A stretch of DNA of 12,418 bases from an uncultured Pseudomonadota bacterium. Its GTDB lineage: Bacteria > Pseudomonadota > Gammaproteobacteria > Burkholderiales > SG8-39. The notes under the pieces were generated by a model. It saw only the letters and a program-made list of their open reading frames with translations, was not told where the DNA came from and did not search any database. This document shows positions 1-7,012 of this stretch, piece after piece (the stretch's first letter is position 1; each line of letters opens with the position of its first letter). The DNA lies in assembly GCA_903909415.1 (NCBI GenBank), contig CAIVVS010000097.1, forward strand, positions 1-12,418, written 5' to 3'. Made by a program: the position numbers and the translations under genes.

Positions 1-141
1 ACCTCGCCCGGCGCGGGCATGGGCAGCACGGTGGTGTTCGTGCCCACGGTGCGCACGCAACGCCCCATCGTGCCGACGCTGCCGGTGGTGACGCCGCCCG
101 CGCCGCAGCTGCGACTGCCGGCGTTGATGCCCGGCCGTTGA
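1..141 (+). CDS. C-terminal end of an unidentified protein (partial)
   Basis: This is an open frame from the left edge to a TGA at 139-141, giving the last 46 residues of a protein whose start lies outside the window. Almost every codon ends in G or C (43 of 46), which matches the real genes here and supports coding on this strand and frame. The tail is rich in proline, valine and threonine (for example PTLPVVTPPAPQLRLP) and has no cysteine, no clear membrane segment and no motif that I recognise. It may be the low-complexity C-terminus of an exported or envelope protein, but that is a guess. No function is assigned. Confidence 0.6.
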   Translation, partial: TSPGAGMGSTVVFVPTVRTQRPIVPTLPVVTPPAPQLRLPALMPGR

Positions 142-159
142 GTGTGGCTTGGGAACGAC

Positions 160-187
160 GCTGGATTCCCGCTTTCGCGGGAATGAC
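160..187 (+). repeat. Palindromic intergenic repeat, copy A
   Basis: A 28-base unit that folds into an 8-bp hairpin: ATTCCCGC (165-172), loop TTTC, GCGGGAAT (177-184). It is identical base for base to copy C at 353-380. This family of short hairpin repeats is frequent between genes in xanthomonads. If translated it gives the artefact peptide LDSRFRGND, often mis-annotated as protein. Confidence 0.85.
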
Positions 188-218
188 AGGACTCCGGGGA
201 TTCGTGGTACCAGTTGCC

Positions 219-245
219 GTCGTCCTCGCGAAAGCGGGGACCCAG
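219..245 (-). repeat. Palindromic intergenic repeat, copy B (inverted, diverged)
   Basis: In reverse complement this stretch aligns to copies A and C over 27 bases with about five differences, most of them in the stem arms. It still folds: TCCTCGC (223-229), loop GAAA, GCGGGGA (234-240), with one G-T pair. The core GCTTTCGCG is conserved. It lies in opposite orientation to the other two copies. Confidence 0.8.
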
Positions 246-258
246 TGTCGTTAGCTTC

Positions 259-330
259 CGTTCGTGTTGAGCCTGTCGAAACACGGACTCACTCCGTGCT
301 GCTCGCCCTTCGACAGGCTCAGGGCGAACG
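259..330. repeat. Large inverted repeat of the GACAGGCTCAG family
   Basis: Two 22-base arms (259-280 and 309-330) match in inverted orientation with three mismatches; the inner 13 bases, TGAGCCTGTCGAA (268-280) and TTCGACAGGCTCA (309-321), are perfect. Between the arms lies a second small hairpin, CACGGA (282-287) with TCCGTG (293-298). The CCCTTCGACAGGCTCAGGGC motif is a widespread intergenic repeat in Proteobacteria. The nested palindrome would form a long stem in RNA or extruded DNA. Confidence 0.8.
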
Positions 331-352
331 GGGTGCCGGATTGCGCAAAGTC

Positions 353-380
353 GCTGGATTCCCGCTTTCGCGGGAATGAC
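353..380 (+). repeat. Palindromic intergenic repeat, copy C
   Basis: An exact 28-base duplicate of copy A in the same orientation, with stem ATTCCCGC (358-365), loop TTTC, and GCGGGAAT (370-377). It is the copy nearest the 3' end of the Rieske gene (stop at 418), so the hairpin could protect the end of that transcript or act as a weak terminator. No U-rich tail follows it. The rest of 142-417 holds nothing else that I can identify. Confidence 0.85.
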
Positions 381-417
381 TTCACTGCGGGACCACGCGG
401 CACCGCGCGCCGTCGTC

Positions 418-1413
418 CTACTCCGCCGGGACCACCCCGAATCGCAGCCCCACCTCCCGCAGGTACTTGCGGTACGCGAGTGACATGCGGTCAGCCCGCA
501 CCGGCGTCTCGGCCAGCGGCGCGAGCGGCAGCTTCAACGGCACCTGGTTCTCGACGATGGGCTTGTCCTGCGCGAACACGCGGGTCTGGAAGTCGCGCAT
601 GGCTTCGTCGGTGGACTTGAAATCCGTCATCGCGAGGATGGTCCACACCCGCGACAGTTCCTCGCCGACCGGCTGGACCTGCATGGTGATCGCCTCGCGG
701 AAGCCGGCCTGCGCCTGCGGAAGCTTGGTGAGGATGGCGGTGAGCGGGCGCACCACGCGGTAGGTGAATTCCACCGGGGCGCTCTGGCGCGCGAGGTGGT
801 TGGGCCGCGCCTGCCAGGCCACGCAGCCGGTGGCCATCACGCCATGGCCGCCGTGCCCGTCCAGCCAGGGCGTGACCTCGTAGTCCTCCACCTCGGGATG
901 CTCCGGGTCGCCCAGCATGCCGACGTGCACGGTGAAGAAGTGCGACATGTCGAGGAAGTTCTCGATGATGCGCGGGCCGCTGGTGGCGACCTCATACGGA
1001 CCGCACACCACCTTGCGCAGGTTCGGATCCGCGTGTTCGGGAAACGGCAGGATGTCGCCGCGCGGTTCGCCCACGCAGGCCCACACCAGCCCGTAGGCCT
1101 CGCGCGCCGCGTACGCGCGCGCGGTGGTGCGCGGCAGCGGCTGGCCGGGCTGCGAGGGCACGCGGGTGCAGGCGCCCTTCGCATCGAAGCGCCAGCCGTG
1201 GTACGCGCACACCAGCTCGCCCCCTTCCACGCGGCCGATCGAGAAGCGCGCGCCGCGATGCGGGCAGCGGTCCTCCCAGGCATGCACGCCGCCGGCGGCA
1301 TCGCGCCACAGCACCAGCTCGCGCCCCAGCAGGGTCGCGGCCATGGGCGCGGCGGTGAGGGCCTCGGAGGCGGCCACCGGGTGCCAGTCGTTCAGGAGGA
1401 TGGGGTCGTCCAT
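418..1413 (-). CDS. Rieske [2Fe-2S] non-heme iron oxygenase, alpha (oxygenase) subunit
   Basis: This is a 331-residue protein of the VanA/PaO-like Rieske oxygenase group, which inserts oxygen into, or demethylates, aromatic and heterocyclic compounds using electrons from a separate reductase. The Rieske cluster ligands are visible: C50-P-H52, then C69-A-Y-H72 after 16 residues. The mononuclear iron site follows the D-x2-H-x4-H pattern as D155, H158, H163, and D283 in QDKPIVENQ is a candidate third ligand. Length is normal for the group. The frame stays open far upstream into the neighbouring gene, but the ATG at 1411-1413 fits the family N-terminus and sits just past a terminator; GGA lies a little upstream. 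No ferredoxin or reductase gene is present nearby. The gene follows a BMP-type ABC importer and apt, so a purine-like or other imported ring compound is a possible substrate (inference). Soluble, cytoplasmic. Exact substrate unknown. Confidence 0.92.
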   Translation of the reverse strand: MDDPILLNDWHPVAASEALTAAPMAATLLGRELVLWRDAAGGVHAWEDRCPHRGARFSIGRVEGGELVCAYHGWRFDAKGACTRVPSQPGQPLPRTTARAYAAREAYGLVWACVGEPRGDILPFPEHADPNLRKVVCGPYEVATSGPRIIENFLDMSHFFTVHVGMLGDPEHPEVEDYEVTPWLDGHGGHGVMATGCVAWQARPNHLARQSAPVEFTYRVVRPLTAILTKLPQAQAGFREAITMQVQPVGEELSRVWTILAMTDFKSTDEAMRDFQTRVFAQDKPIVENQVPLKLPLAPLAETPVRADRMSLAYRKYLREVGLRFGVVPAE

Positions 1414-1445
1414 GCGCTTGTTCCAGGGGGTTCCTGCTGCGTCGG

Positions 1446-1477
1446 AAAACAAAACGCCCGGCGGGTGAGGCCGGGCG
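1446..1477 (-). terminator. Intrinsic terminator downstream of the BMP receptor gene
   Basis: On the minus strand an 8-bp perfect GC stem (CGCCCGGC at 1470-1477, pairing with 1455-1462) with a 7-base loop is followed directly by TTTTGTTTT (1446-1454). It lies 31 bases past the receptor stop and 32 bases before the Rieske start, so it should end most receptor transcripts and lower read-through into the oxygenase gene. Confidence 0.85.
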
Positions 1478-1508
1478 TCGGTGAAAGCTGCCTGATTCGG
1501 TTTGCCGC

Positions 1509-2639
<1,131 letters not shown>

Positions 2640-2678
2640 GGGAATGCTCCGTGGGGAGGATGGGAAATGATGCGGCGC

Positions 2679-2684
2679 ATTATA
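2679..2684 (-). promoter_or_regulatory. Candidate -10 box (TATAAT) for the BMP receptor gene
   Basis: The minus strand reads TATAAT, a perfect sigma-70 -10 hexamer and a rare AT-rich spot in this GC-rich region, 40 bases before the receptor start. No convincing -35 box lies 16-18 bases upstream, so activator help would be needed. Six-base inverted arms GCGGCG (2672-2677) and CGCCGC (2701-2706) flank the box and could be an operator (inference). Confidence 0.45.
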
Positions 2685-2687
2685 AAG

Positions 2688-2752
2688 CAGGGTGAAAAAA
2701 CGCCGCTTGGCGCGCGGTGCGGTGCCGGGGAGCTTCACCCCCCAGGGTGAAA
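2688..2752. repeat. Repeated CAGGGTGAAA motif in the permease-receptor gap
   Basis: The ten-base motif CAGGGTGAAA occurs exactly at 2688-2697 and again at 2743-2752, 55 bases apart. An inverted partial copy, TTCACCC (2734-2740), pairs with GGGTGAA (2745-2751) to form a 7-bp hairpin across the permease stop codon. Possible roles are a regulator site or an RNA hairpin at the end of the permease message; neither is proven. Confidence 0.45.
2695..2712 (-). terminator. Weak intrinsic terminator-like hairpin after the second permease
   Basis: On the minus strand CGCC-AAGC-GGCG (2701-2712) forms a short 4-bp stem, extendable by one G-T pair, followed by six T residues (2695-2700). It lies just upstream of the candidate receptor promoter. 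The stem is short, so termination is probably partial and some read-through into the receptor gene is expected. Confidence 0.35.
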
Positions 2753-3655
2753 GGGCCTGCCCAGCGAGGCCGGCATGTTGCGCTTGATCCACGCCGGGTT
2801 GGAGGAGATCAGCGCCAGCACCACGATGGTGGCGACATAGGGGAGCATGGACAGCAGTTGCGAGGGGATCTCCACGCCCGCGCTCTGCAGGTGGAACTGC
2901 AGCAGGGTCACCCCGCCGAACAGGTAGGCGCCCAGCAGCGCGCGGCCCGGGCGCCAGGTGGCGAAGGTGGTCAAGGCGAGTGCGATCCAGCCGCGCCCGG
3001 ACACCATGCCCTCGACCCACATCGGCGTGTACACCACCGACAGGTAGCCGCCGGCCACGCCGCAGCAGGCGCCGCCGAAGCACACCGCCGCCATGCGCAC
3101 GCCGCGCACCGGCAGGCCGAGCGCATGCGCCGACTCGGGCGACTCGCCCACCGCGCGCAGCGCGAGGCCGGCGCGGGTGCGGTACAGGAACCAGGCGATG
3201 CCCAGCGCGAGCGCGATGCCGAAGTACACCGCCCAGTGCTGGCGGAACGCGGCCGCGCCCAGCCAGGGCAGCTCCGACAGGCCGGGCACGCCAGCAGGTG
3301 CGGTGCGCGCGAGGTTCTTGCTGACGTAGTCGATGCCGAGGAAGGCCGAGAAGCCGGTGCCGAACAGCGACAGGGCGAGGCCGGTGGCGTACTGGTTGGT
3401 GTTGAGGTAGATCGCGAACAGGCCGAACACCGCCGCGGCCAGCGCGCCGGCTGCCGCGCCACCGGCGAGTGCCGCGACGTCGCTGCCGGTGCGCAGCGCG
3501 ATGGCGAAACCCGCCACCGCCGCGATCAGCATCATGCCCTCGGCACCGAGGTTGACCACGCCGGCACGCTCGTTGACCAGCAGGCCGAGCGCGGCAATCG
3601 CCAGCGGCGTGCCGGCGGCAAGGGTGGCTGCGATCAGGAGGGCGGCGGCGTCCAT
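2735..3655 (-). CDS. ABC transporter permease, NupQ-like (BPD_transp_2 family)
   Basis: A 306-residue inner-membrane permease, the second membrane subunit of the BMP-type importer. It is very hydrophobic, with roughly eight or more membrane segments, for example around 5-27, 37-56, 60-84, 141-158, 187-208 and 268-284. The family signature NERAGVVNLGAEGMM is at 28-42. The cytoplasmic loop with GESPESAHALGLPV (170-183) is the expected contact for the ATPase. Length is normal for the NupQ/YufQ-type subunit. The ATG at 3653-3655 lies 22 bases past the stop of the first permease, in the same operon; the ribosome site (GAG, 5 bases upstream) is weak, so coupling to the gene before is plausible. A hairpin lies across its stop codon. 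Confidence 0.93.
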   Translation of the reverse strand: MDAAALLIAATLAAGTPLAIAALGLLVNERAGVVNLGAEGMMLIAAVAGFAIALRTGSDVAALAGGAAAGALAAAVFGLFAIYLNTNQYATGLALSLFGTGFSAFLGIDYVSKNLARTAPAGVPGLSELPWLGAAAFRQHWAVYFGIALALGIAWFLYRTRAGLALRAVGESPESAHALGLPVRGVRMAAVCFGGACCGVAGGYLSVVYTPMWVEGMVSGRGWIALALTTFATWRPGRALLGAYLFGGVTLLQFHLQSAGVEIPSQLLSMLPYVATIVVLALISSNPAWIKRNMPASLGRPFHPGG

Positions 3656-3677
3656 GGTCTCGGCTTGTCGGACCGGG

Positions 3678-4754
3678 TCAGGCTTTCGCCATGCGCGGGG
3701 CCGATGCCCAGCGCAGGCGATACAGGATGAAGGTGTCGCAGGCCAGCAGGCAGAACAGCAGCACGCCCTGGAACACGCCCGAGAGCGAGTTGGGCAGGCC
3801 GAGGCGCGACTGCGACAGCTCGCCGCCGATGAAGAACATCGACAGTAGCAGGCTGGCGAACACGATGCCGATCGGGTGCAGCCGGCCGACGAAGGCGACG
3901 ATGATGGCGGCGAAGCCGTAGCCGGCGGACACGTGCGGCGTGAGCTGGCGCAGCGGACCGGCCGCTTCGAACGCGCCCGCGAGCCCGGCCGCGCCGCCGG
4001 AGATCAGCAGCGTGATCCAGAGCGCGCGCCGCGACGAGAACCCGGCGTGGCGCGCGGCCATGGGCGCAAGCCCCCCGACCTGCAGCGCATAGCCGGCCCA
4101 GGCACGGAACATGAACAGCCACGCGGCCACCGCGGCCAGCAGCGAGATGATGAAGCCGATGTGCAGCCGCGTGCTCTCGACCAGGATAGGCAGGTTGGCC
4201 GCCGACGCGAAGCGCTTGGTCTGCGGGAAGTTGAAGCCGGCCGGGTCCTTCCACGGTCCGTAGACGAGGTACGCGAGCAGCAGCTGCGCGACGTACACCA
4301 GCATCAGGCTGACCAGGATCTCGTTGGCATTGAAGCGGTCGCGCAGCAGCGCAACCAGGCCCGCCCAGAACATGCCGCCCAGCACGCCCGCCAGCAGCAC
4401 CAGCGGCACGATCCAGCGGCCGGTGTCGCGGTCGGCCAGCAGCGCCACGCCACCGGCGGCGATCGCGCCCAGCAGCAGCTGGCCTTCGGCGCCGATGTTC
4501 CAGACGTTGGCGCGGAAACCGATGGCCAGGCCCAGGCCGCAGAGCATCAGCGGCGTGGCCTTGAGCGCGAGCTCGGACAGCGCATAGGCATTGCGCAGCG
4601 GCTCGACGAAGAACACCGCGAGTCCCTTGACCGGGTCCTTGCCCAGCACCGCGAACAAGGTCGCGCCCAGCGCGACGGTGAGCAGCAGCGCGATCAGCGG
4701 CGAGGCCCAGACCATGGCCTGCGAGGGAAGCGGCCGGCGTTCAAGCCGCAGCAT
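3678..4754 (-). CDS. ABC transporter permease, NupP-like (BPD_transp_2 family)
   Basis: A 358-residue inner-membrane permease, the first membrane subunit of the importer, which forms the channel with the smaller permease that follows. After a short basic N-terminus (RLERR), hydrophobic segments appear near 18-37, 66-82, 93-107, 114-136, 147-165, 200-217, 245-265, 280-310 and 326-345. Family motifs include FRANVWNIGAEGQLLLG (80-96) and NANEILVSLML (142-152). The ATG at 4752-4754 is preferred over one nine codons upstream because a strong GGGAG lies six bases before it. This start overlaps the end of the ATPase gene by 14 bases, indicating translational coupling. The N-terminal extension before the GAEGQ core is usual for the longer permease of this family. 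Confidence 0.93.
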   Translation of the reverse strand: MLRLERRPLPSQAMVWASPLIALLLTVALGATLFAVLGKDPVKGLAVFFVEPLRNAYALSELALKATPLMLCGLGLAIGFRANVWNIGAEGQLLLGAIAAGGVALLADRDTGRWIVPLVLLAGVLGGMFWAGLVALLRDRFNANEILVSLMLVYVAQLLLAYLVYGPWKDPAGFNFPQTKRFASAANLPILVESTRLHIGFIISLLAAVAAWLFMFRAWAGYALQVGGLAPMAARHAGFSSRRALWITLLISGGAAGLAGAFEAAGPLRQLTPHVSAGYGFAAIIVAFVGRLHPIGIVFASLLLSMFFIGGELSQSRLGLPNSLSGVFQGVLLFCLLACDTFILYRLRWASAPRMAKA

Positions 4755-6309
4755 GGTCTGCTCCCTGGCCCTCGTTGGCATCCTGCGGACCGTCCCACAG
4801 CCCGCTCATCCACAGTCCGACCTTCTCCACGCCCATGTCGGCGGCGTCCACCGAGGGCGAGAGCCGGCCGCGCGCGATCACCTGCAGCCGGTCGGCGATC
4901 TCGAACAGCTCGTCCAGTTCCTCGGACACCACCAGGATGGCGGTGCCGCGCTCGCGCAGCGCGAGCAGCTCGGCGCGGATCTGCGCGGTCGCGCCGATGT
5001 CCACGCCCCAGGTCGGCTGCGACACGACCAAGATGCGCGGCTCGGCCGACACCTCGCGCCCGACGATGAATTTCTGCAGGTTGCCGCCCGACAGGCTGGA
5101 GGCGAGCGCGCCGTTGCCGCCGGCCTTCACGTTGAAGCGGCGGATCACGTCGTCGGCGATGGCGGCCAGGCCCGCACGCCGTATCCAGCCGCCGCGCAGG
5201 GTCTGCGGGCCGGTGCGGGTGAGCAGCACGTTGTTCGCGAGCGAATGCGAGGGCACGGTGGCGTGGCCGAGCCGCTCCTCGGGCACGTAGCGCAGGCCCA
5301 GGCGCCGGCGCGCCGACGGGCCGGCGTCGCCCGCCGCCTCGCCTGCGATGTGGATCGCCTCGTGCGGCGCGCGCCGGTCCTCGCCCGCGATGGCGGCGAG
5401 CAGCTCGCGCTGGCCGTTGCCGGAGACGCCGGCAATGCCGAGGATCTCGCCCTCGCGCAGCGCGAGGCTCACGTCCTGCAGGTCGGTGCCGAAGGGTTCG
5501 CTGGCGCGCAGCGTGAGGCTGCGCACTTCCAGCGCGAGTGCGCCCGCGTGCGGGGCGCGGCGCGCCAGCTTGGGCGGCTCGTCGCCGATCATCAGGCGCG
5601 ACAGGTCGGCTTCGCTCGCGACACGCGGATCGGCATGGCCGACCACGCGCCCGCCGCGCAGCACGGTGCAGGCCTCGCACAGGCGGCGGATCTCGTCCAG
5701 CTTGTGGCTGATGTAGAGGATGCTGCAGCCGCCCGCGGCCAGCGCGCGCAGGGTGTCGAACAGCCGGTCCACCGCCTGCGGCGTGAGCACCGAGGTGGGT
5801 TCGTCCAGGATCAGGAGGCGCGGCGAGCCGAGCAGCGCGCGCGTGAGTTCCACGCGCTGGCGCTCGCCCACCGAGAGCGAATGCACCGGCCGGTCCGGAT
5901 CCACTTCCAGGCCGTACTCGCGCGACACCGCCACCACGCGCTCGCGCACCGCGGACAGCGGCATGGCCGCGTCCTGGCCGAGGGCGACGTTCTCCGCGAC
6001 CGAGAGCGTGTCGAACAGCGAGAAATGCTGGAACACCATGGAGATGCCCAGCGCGCGCGCCGCCTTGGGCGAGGCCACCTGCACCGCGCGGCCGTCCCAT
6101 TCGATGCGGCCTTCGTCCGGGCGCACCACGCCGTAGATCACCTTCATCAGCGTGCTCTTGCCGGCGCCGTTCTCGCCCAGCACCGCGTGGATCTCGCCGG
6201 GCTGCACGGTGAGGTCCACGCCGTCATTGGCCACGACGGCGGGATAGGCCTTGCGGATGCCGCGCAGGGACAGCCTGGCGGCTTGCAACGCCGGCTCCGC
6301 TGCGGCCAT
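4741..6309 (-). CDS. ABC transporter ATP-binding protein with two nucleotide-binding domains, NupO/RbsA-like
   Basis: A 522-residue cytoplasmic ATPase that powers the BMP-type importer; both ATP-binding domains are on one chain. Domain 1 is complete: Walker A GENGAGKST (45-53), signature LSVGE (145-149), Walker B LLILDE (165-170) and switch H202. Domain 2 is degenerate in a way usual for this family: GVSGNGQ (294-300) in place of Walker A, a good signature LSGGNLQK (406-413), and VVSQPTWGVD (428-437) where Gln431 replaces the catalytic Glu. Thus only the pair of sites using domain 1 chemistry is likely to hydrolyse ATP. The ATG at 6307-6309 shares a base with the apt stop (TGATG), with GAGGG six bases upstream inside apt, so translation is coupled to apt. 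It also overlaps the next permease by 14 bases. Confidence 0.95.
   Translation of the reverse strand: MAAAEPALQAARLSLRGIRKAYPAVVANDGVDLTVQPGEIHAVLGENGAGKSTLMKVIYGVVRPDEGRIEWDGRAVQVASPKAARALGISMVFQHFSLFDTLSVAENVALGQDAAMPLSAVRERVVAVSREYGLEVDPDRPVHSLSVGERQRVELTRALLGSPRLLILDEPTSVLTPQAVDRLFDTLRALAAGGCSILYISHKLDEIRRLCEACTVLRGGRVVGHADPRVASEADLSRLMIGDEPPKLARRAPHAGALALEVRSLTLRASEPFGTDLQDVSLALREGEILGIAGVSGNGQRELLAAIAGEDRRAPHEAIHIAGEAAGDAGPSARRRLGLRYVPEERLGHATVPSHSLANNVLLTRTGPQTLRGGWIRRAGLAAIADDVIRRFNVKAGGNGALASSLSGGNLQKFIVGREVSAEPRILVVSQPTWGVDIGATAQIRAELLALRERGTAILVVSEELDELFEIADRLQVIARGRLSPSVDAADMGVEKVGLWMSGLWDGPQDANEGQGADHAAA
4761..4765 (-). promoter_or_regulatory. Ribosome binding site deciding the NupP-like permease start
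   Basis: GGGAG on the minus strand lies inside the ATPase coding region with a six-base spacer to the ATG at 4754. It selects that ATG over the in-frame one at 4781. Confidence 0.7.
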
Positions 6310-6848
6310 CAATGGCCCTCGAAGGCGCAGAGCGCGAAGGGATCGAAGCCGGCCTCGCGCAGGCGCTTCGACCCGCCCAGCTCGGGCAGGTCCACGATGG
6401 CGGCGCATTCATGCACCTTGGCGCCCAGGCGCTCCAGCAGGCGCACGCCGGCGAGCATGGTGCCGCCGGTGGCGATCAGGTCATCGATCAGCAGCGCGCG
6501 GTCGCCCTTCGCGCAGGCGTCGGCATGCACCTGGATGCTGCCGGTGCCGTACTCCAGCGCGTAGTCCTCGGTGAGGGTGTCGAAGGGCAGCTTGCCCTTC
6601 TTGCGGATGGGCACGAAGCCGACGTTCAGCTCATAGGCGATCACCGAGCCGAGGATGAAGCCGCGCGCGTCGATGCCCGCGACCAGGTCGATGCCCGCGC
6701 CCATGTAGCGGTGCACGAACAGGTCGATCAGCACGCGGAAGGTGCGCGGGTCCTGCAGCAGCGGCGTGATGTCGCGGAACATGACGCCGGGCTGCGGCCA
6801 GTCGGGGACCGTGCGGATGCGGTCGCGGATGTAGTTCGGATCCAGCAC
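6309..6848 (-). CDS. apt: Adenine phosphoribosyltransferase
   Basis: A 179-residue cytoplasmic salvage enzyme that joins adenine to PRPP to make AMP and pyrophosphate. Hallmarks are [15 protein letters not shown] (17-31), GIDARGF (58-64), the flexible loop region IRKKGKLP (81-88) and the PRPP-binding motif [12 protein letters not shown] (119-130). Length and order match bacterial Apt throughout. The start is GTG at 6846-6848; an in-frame TAA 36 bases upstream and the absence of any other start codon between them leave no alternative. The ribosome site is weak. It is the first gene of the transporter operon and its TGA overlaps the ATPase ATG, which ties adenine salvage to the uptake of the importer's substrate. 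Divergent from the plus-strand gene at 7009. Confidence 0.97.
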   Translation of the reverse strand: MLDPNYIRDRIRTVPDWPQPGVMFRDITPLLQDPRTFRVLIDLFVHRYMGAGIDLVAGIDARGFILGSVIAYELNVGFVPIRKKGKLPFDTLTEDYALEYGTGSIQVHADACAKGDRALLIDDLIATGGTMLAGVRLLERLGAKVHECAAIVDLPELGGSKRLREAGFDPFALCAFEGH

Positions 6849-6883
6849 GGTGGTGTCGCTTTCGGGGGTGGCCTTCGCCGCCG

Positions 6884-6914
6884 ATTATGCACAGGCCCGG
6901 TGTAACCTTGTCCA
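6884..6914 (-). promoter_or_regulatory. Candidate promoter for the apt-transporter operon
   Basis: The minus strand has TGGACA (6909-6914, one mismatch to TTGACA) and CATAAT (6884-6889, one mismatch to TATAAT), with a long 19-base spacer, 35 bases before the apt GTG. The spacing is not ideal, so this is tentative. No purine riboswitch could fit in the short leader. Confidence 0.35.
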
Positions 6915-6943
6915 GTCTCCGCCACGTCCCGCGAGGAAGCTGC

Positions 6944-7012
6944 ATGCATCGTTTTCGCCACACCGTCCCGCGGCGATCAGGCAGGGCGCGGATGCGGCAG
7001 GTGCCTCCGTGA
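6944..7012 (+). CDS. Possible 22-residue leader ORF before the glycosyltransferase-like gene
   Basis: An ATG at 6944-6946 has a good GAGGA (6933-6937) six bases upstream and opens a 22-codon frame, MHRFRHTVPRRSGRARMRQV-PP, ending in a TGA at 7010-7012. That stop overlaps the GTG start of the next gene (GTGA), the layout of a coupled leader peptide. Seven of its 22 residues are arginine. Third-position G/C is only moderate (about 16 of 22), so it may be a chance ORF. No known leader is recognised. Confidence 0.25.
   Translation: MHRFRHTVPRRSGRARMRQVPP

Noticed and set aside
1..141. Minus-strand reading of the left-edge segment
   Set aside because: The plus frame has nearly all third positions G or C and ends in a stop just before the repeats, so plus-strand coding is preferred.
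149..379. Open frame of 76 codons across the repeat region, with peptides such as LDSRFRGND and RRPRESGDP
   Set aside because: It is the translation of intergenic palindromic repeats, a well-known annotation artefact; third-position composition is unlike the genes here.
160..380. Two identical 28-base repeats suggested a CRISPR array
   Set aside because: Only two direct copies, 165 bases apart, with another repeat family between them and no cas genes; the unit is an intergenic hairpin repeat.
4591..6564. Plus-strand open frame of 657 codons
   Set aside because: It is antisense to the ATPase and part of apt and permease genes; no motif or domain, and its composition is that of a GC-driven shadow.
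6850..7008. Longer N-terminus (53 codons) for the glycosyltransferase-like gene starting at a GTG at 6850
   Set aside because: Third positions in this stretch are often A or T, unlike the gene body, and it would run through the apt promoter region up to the apt start.
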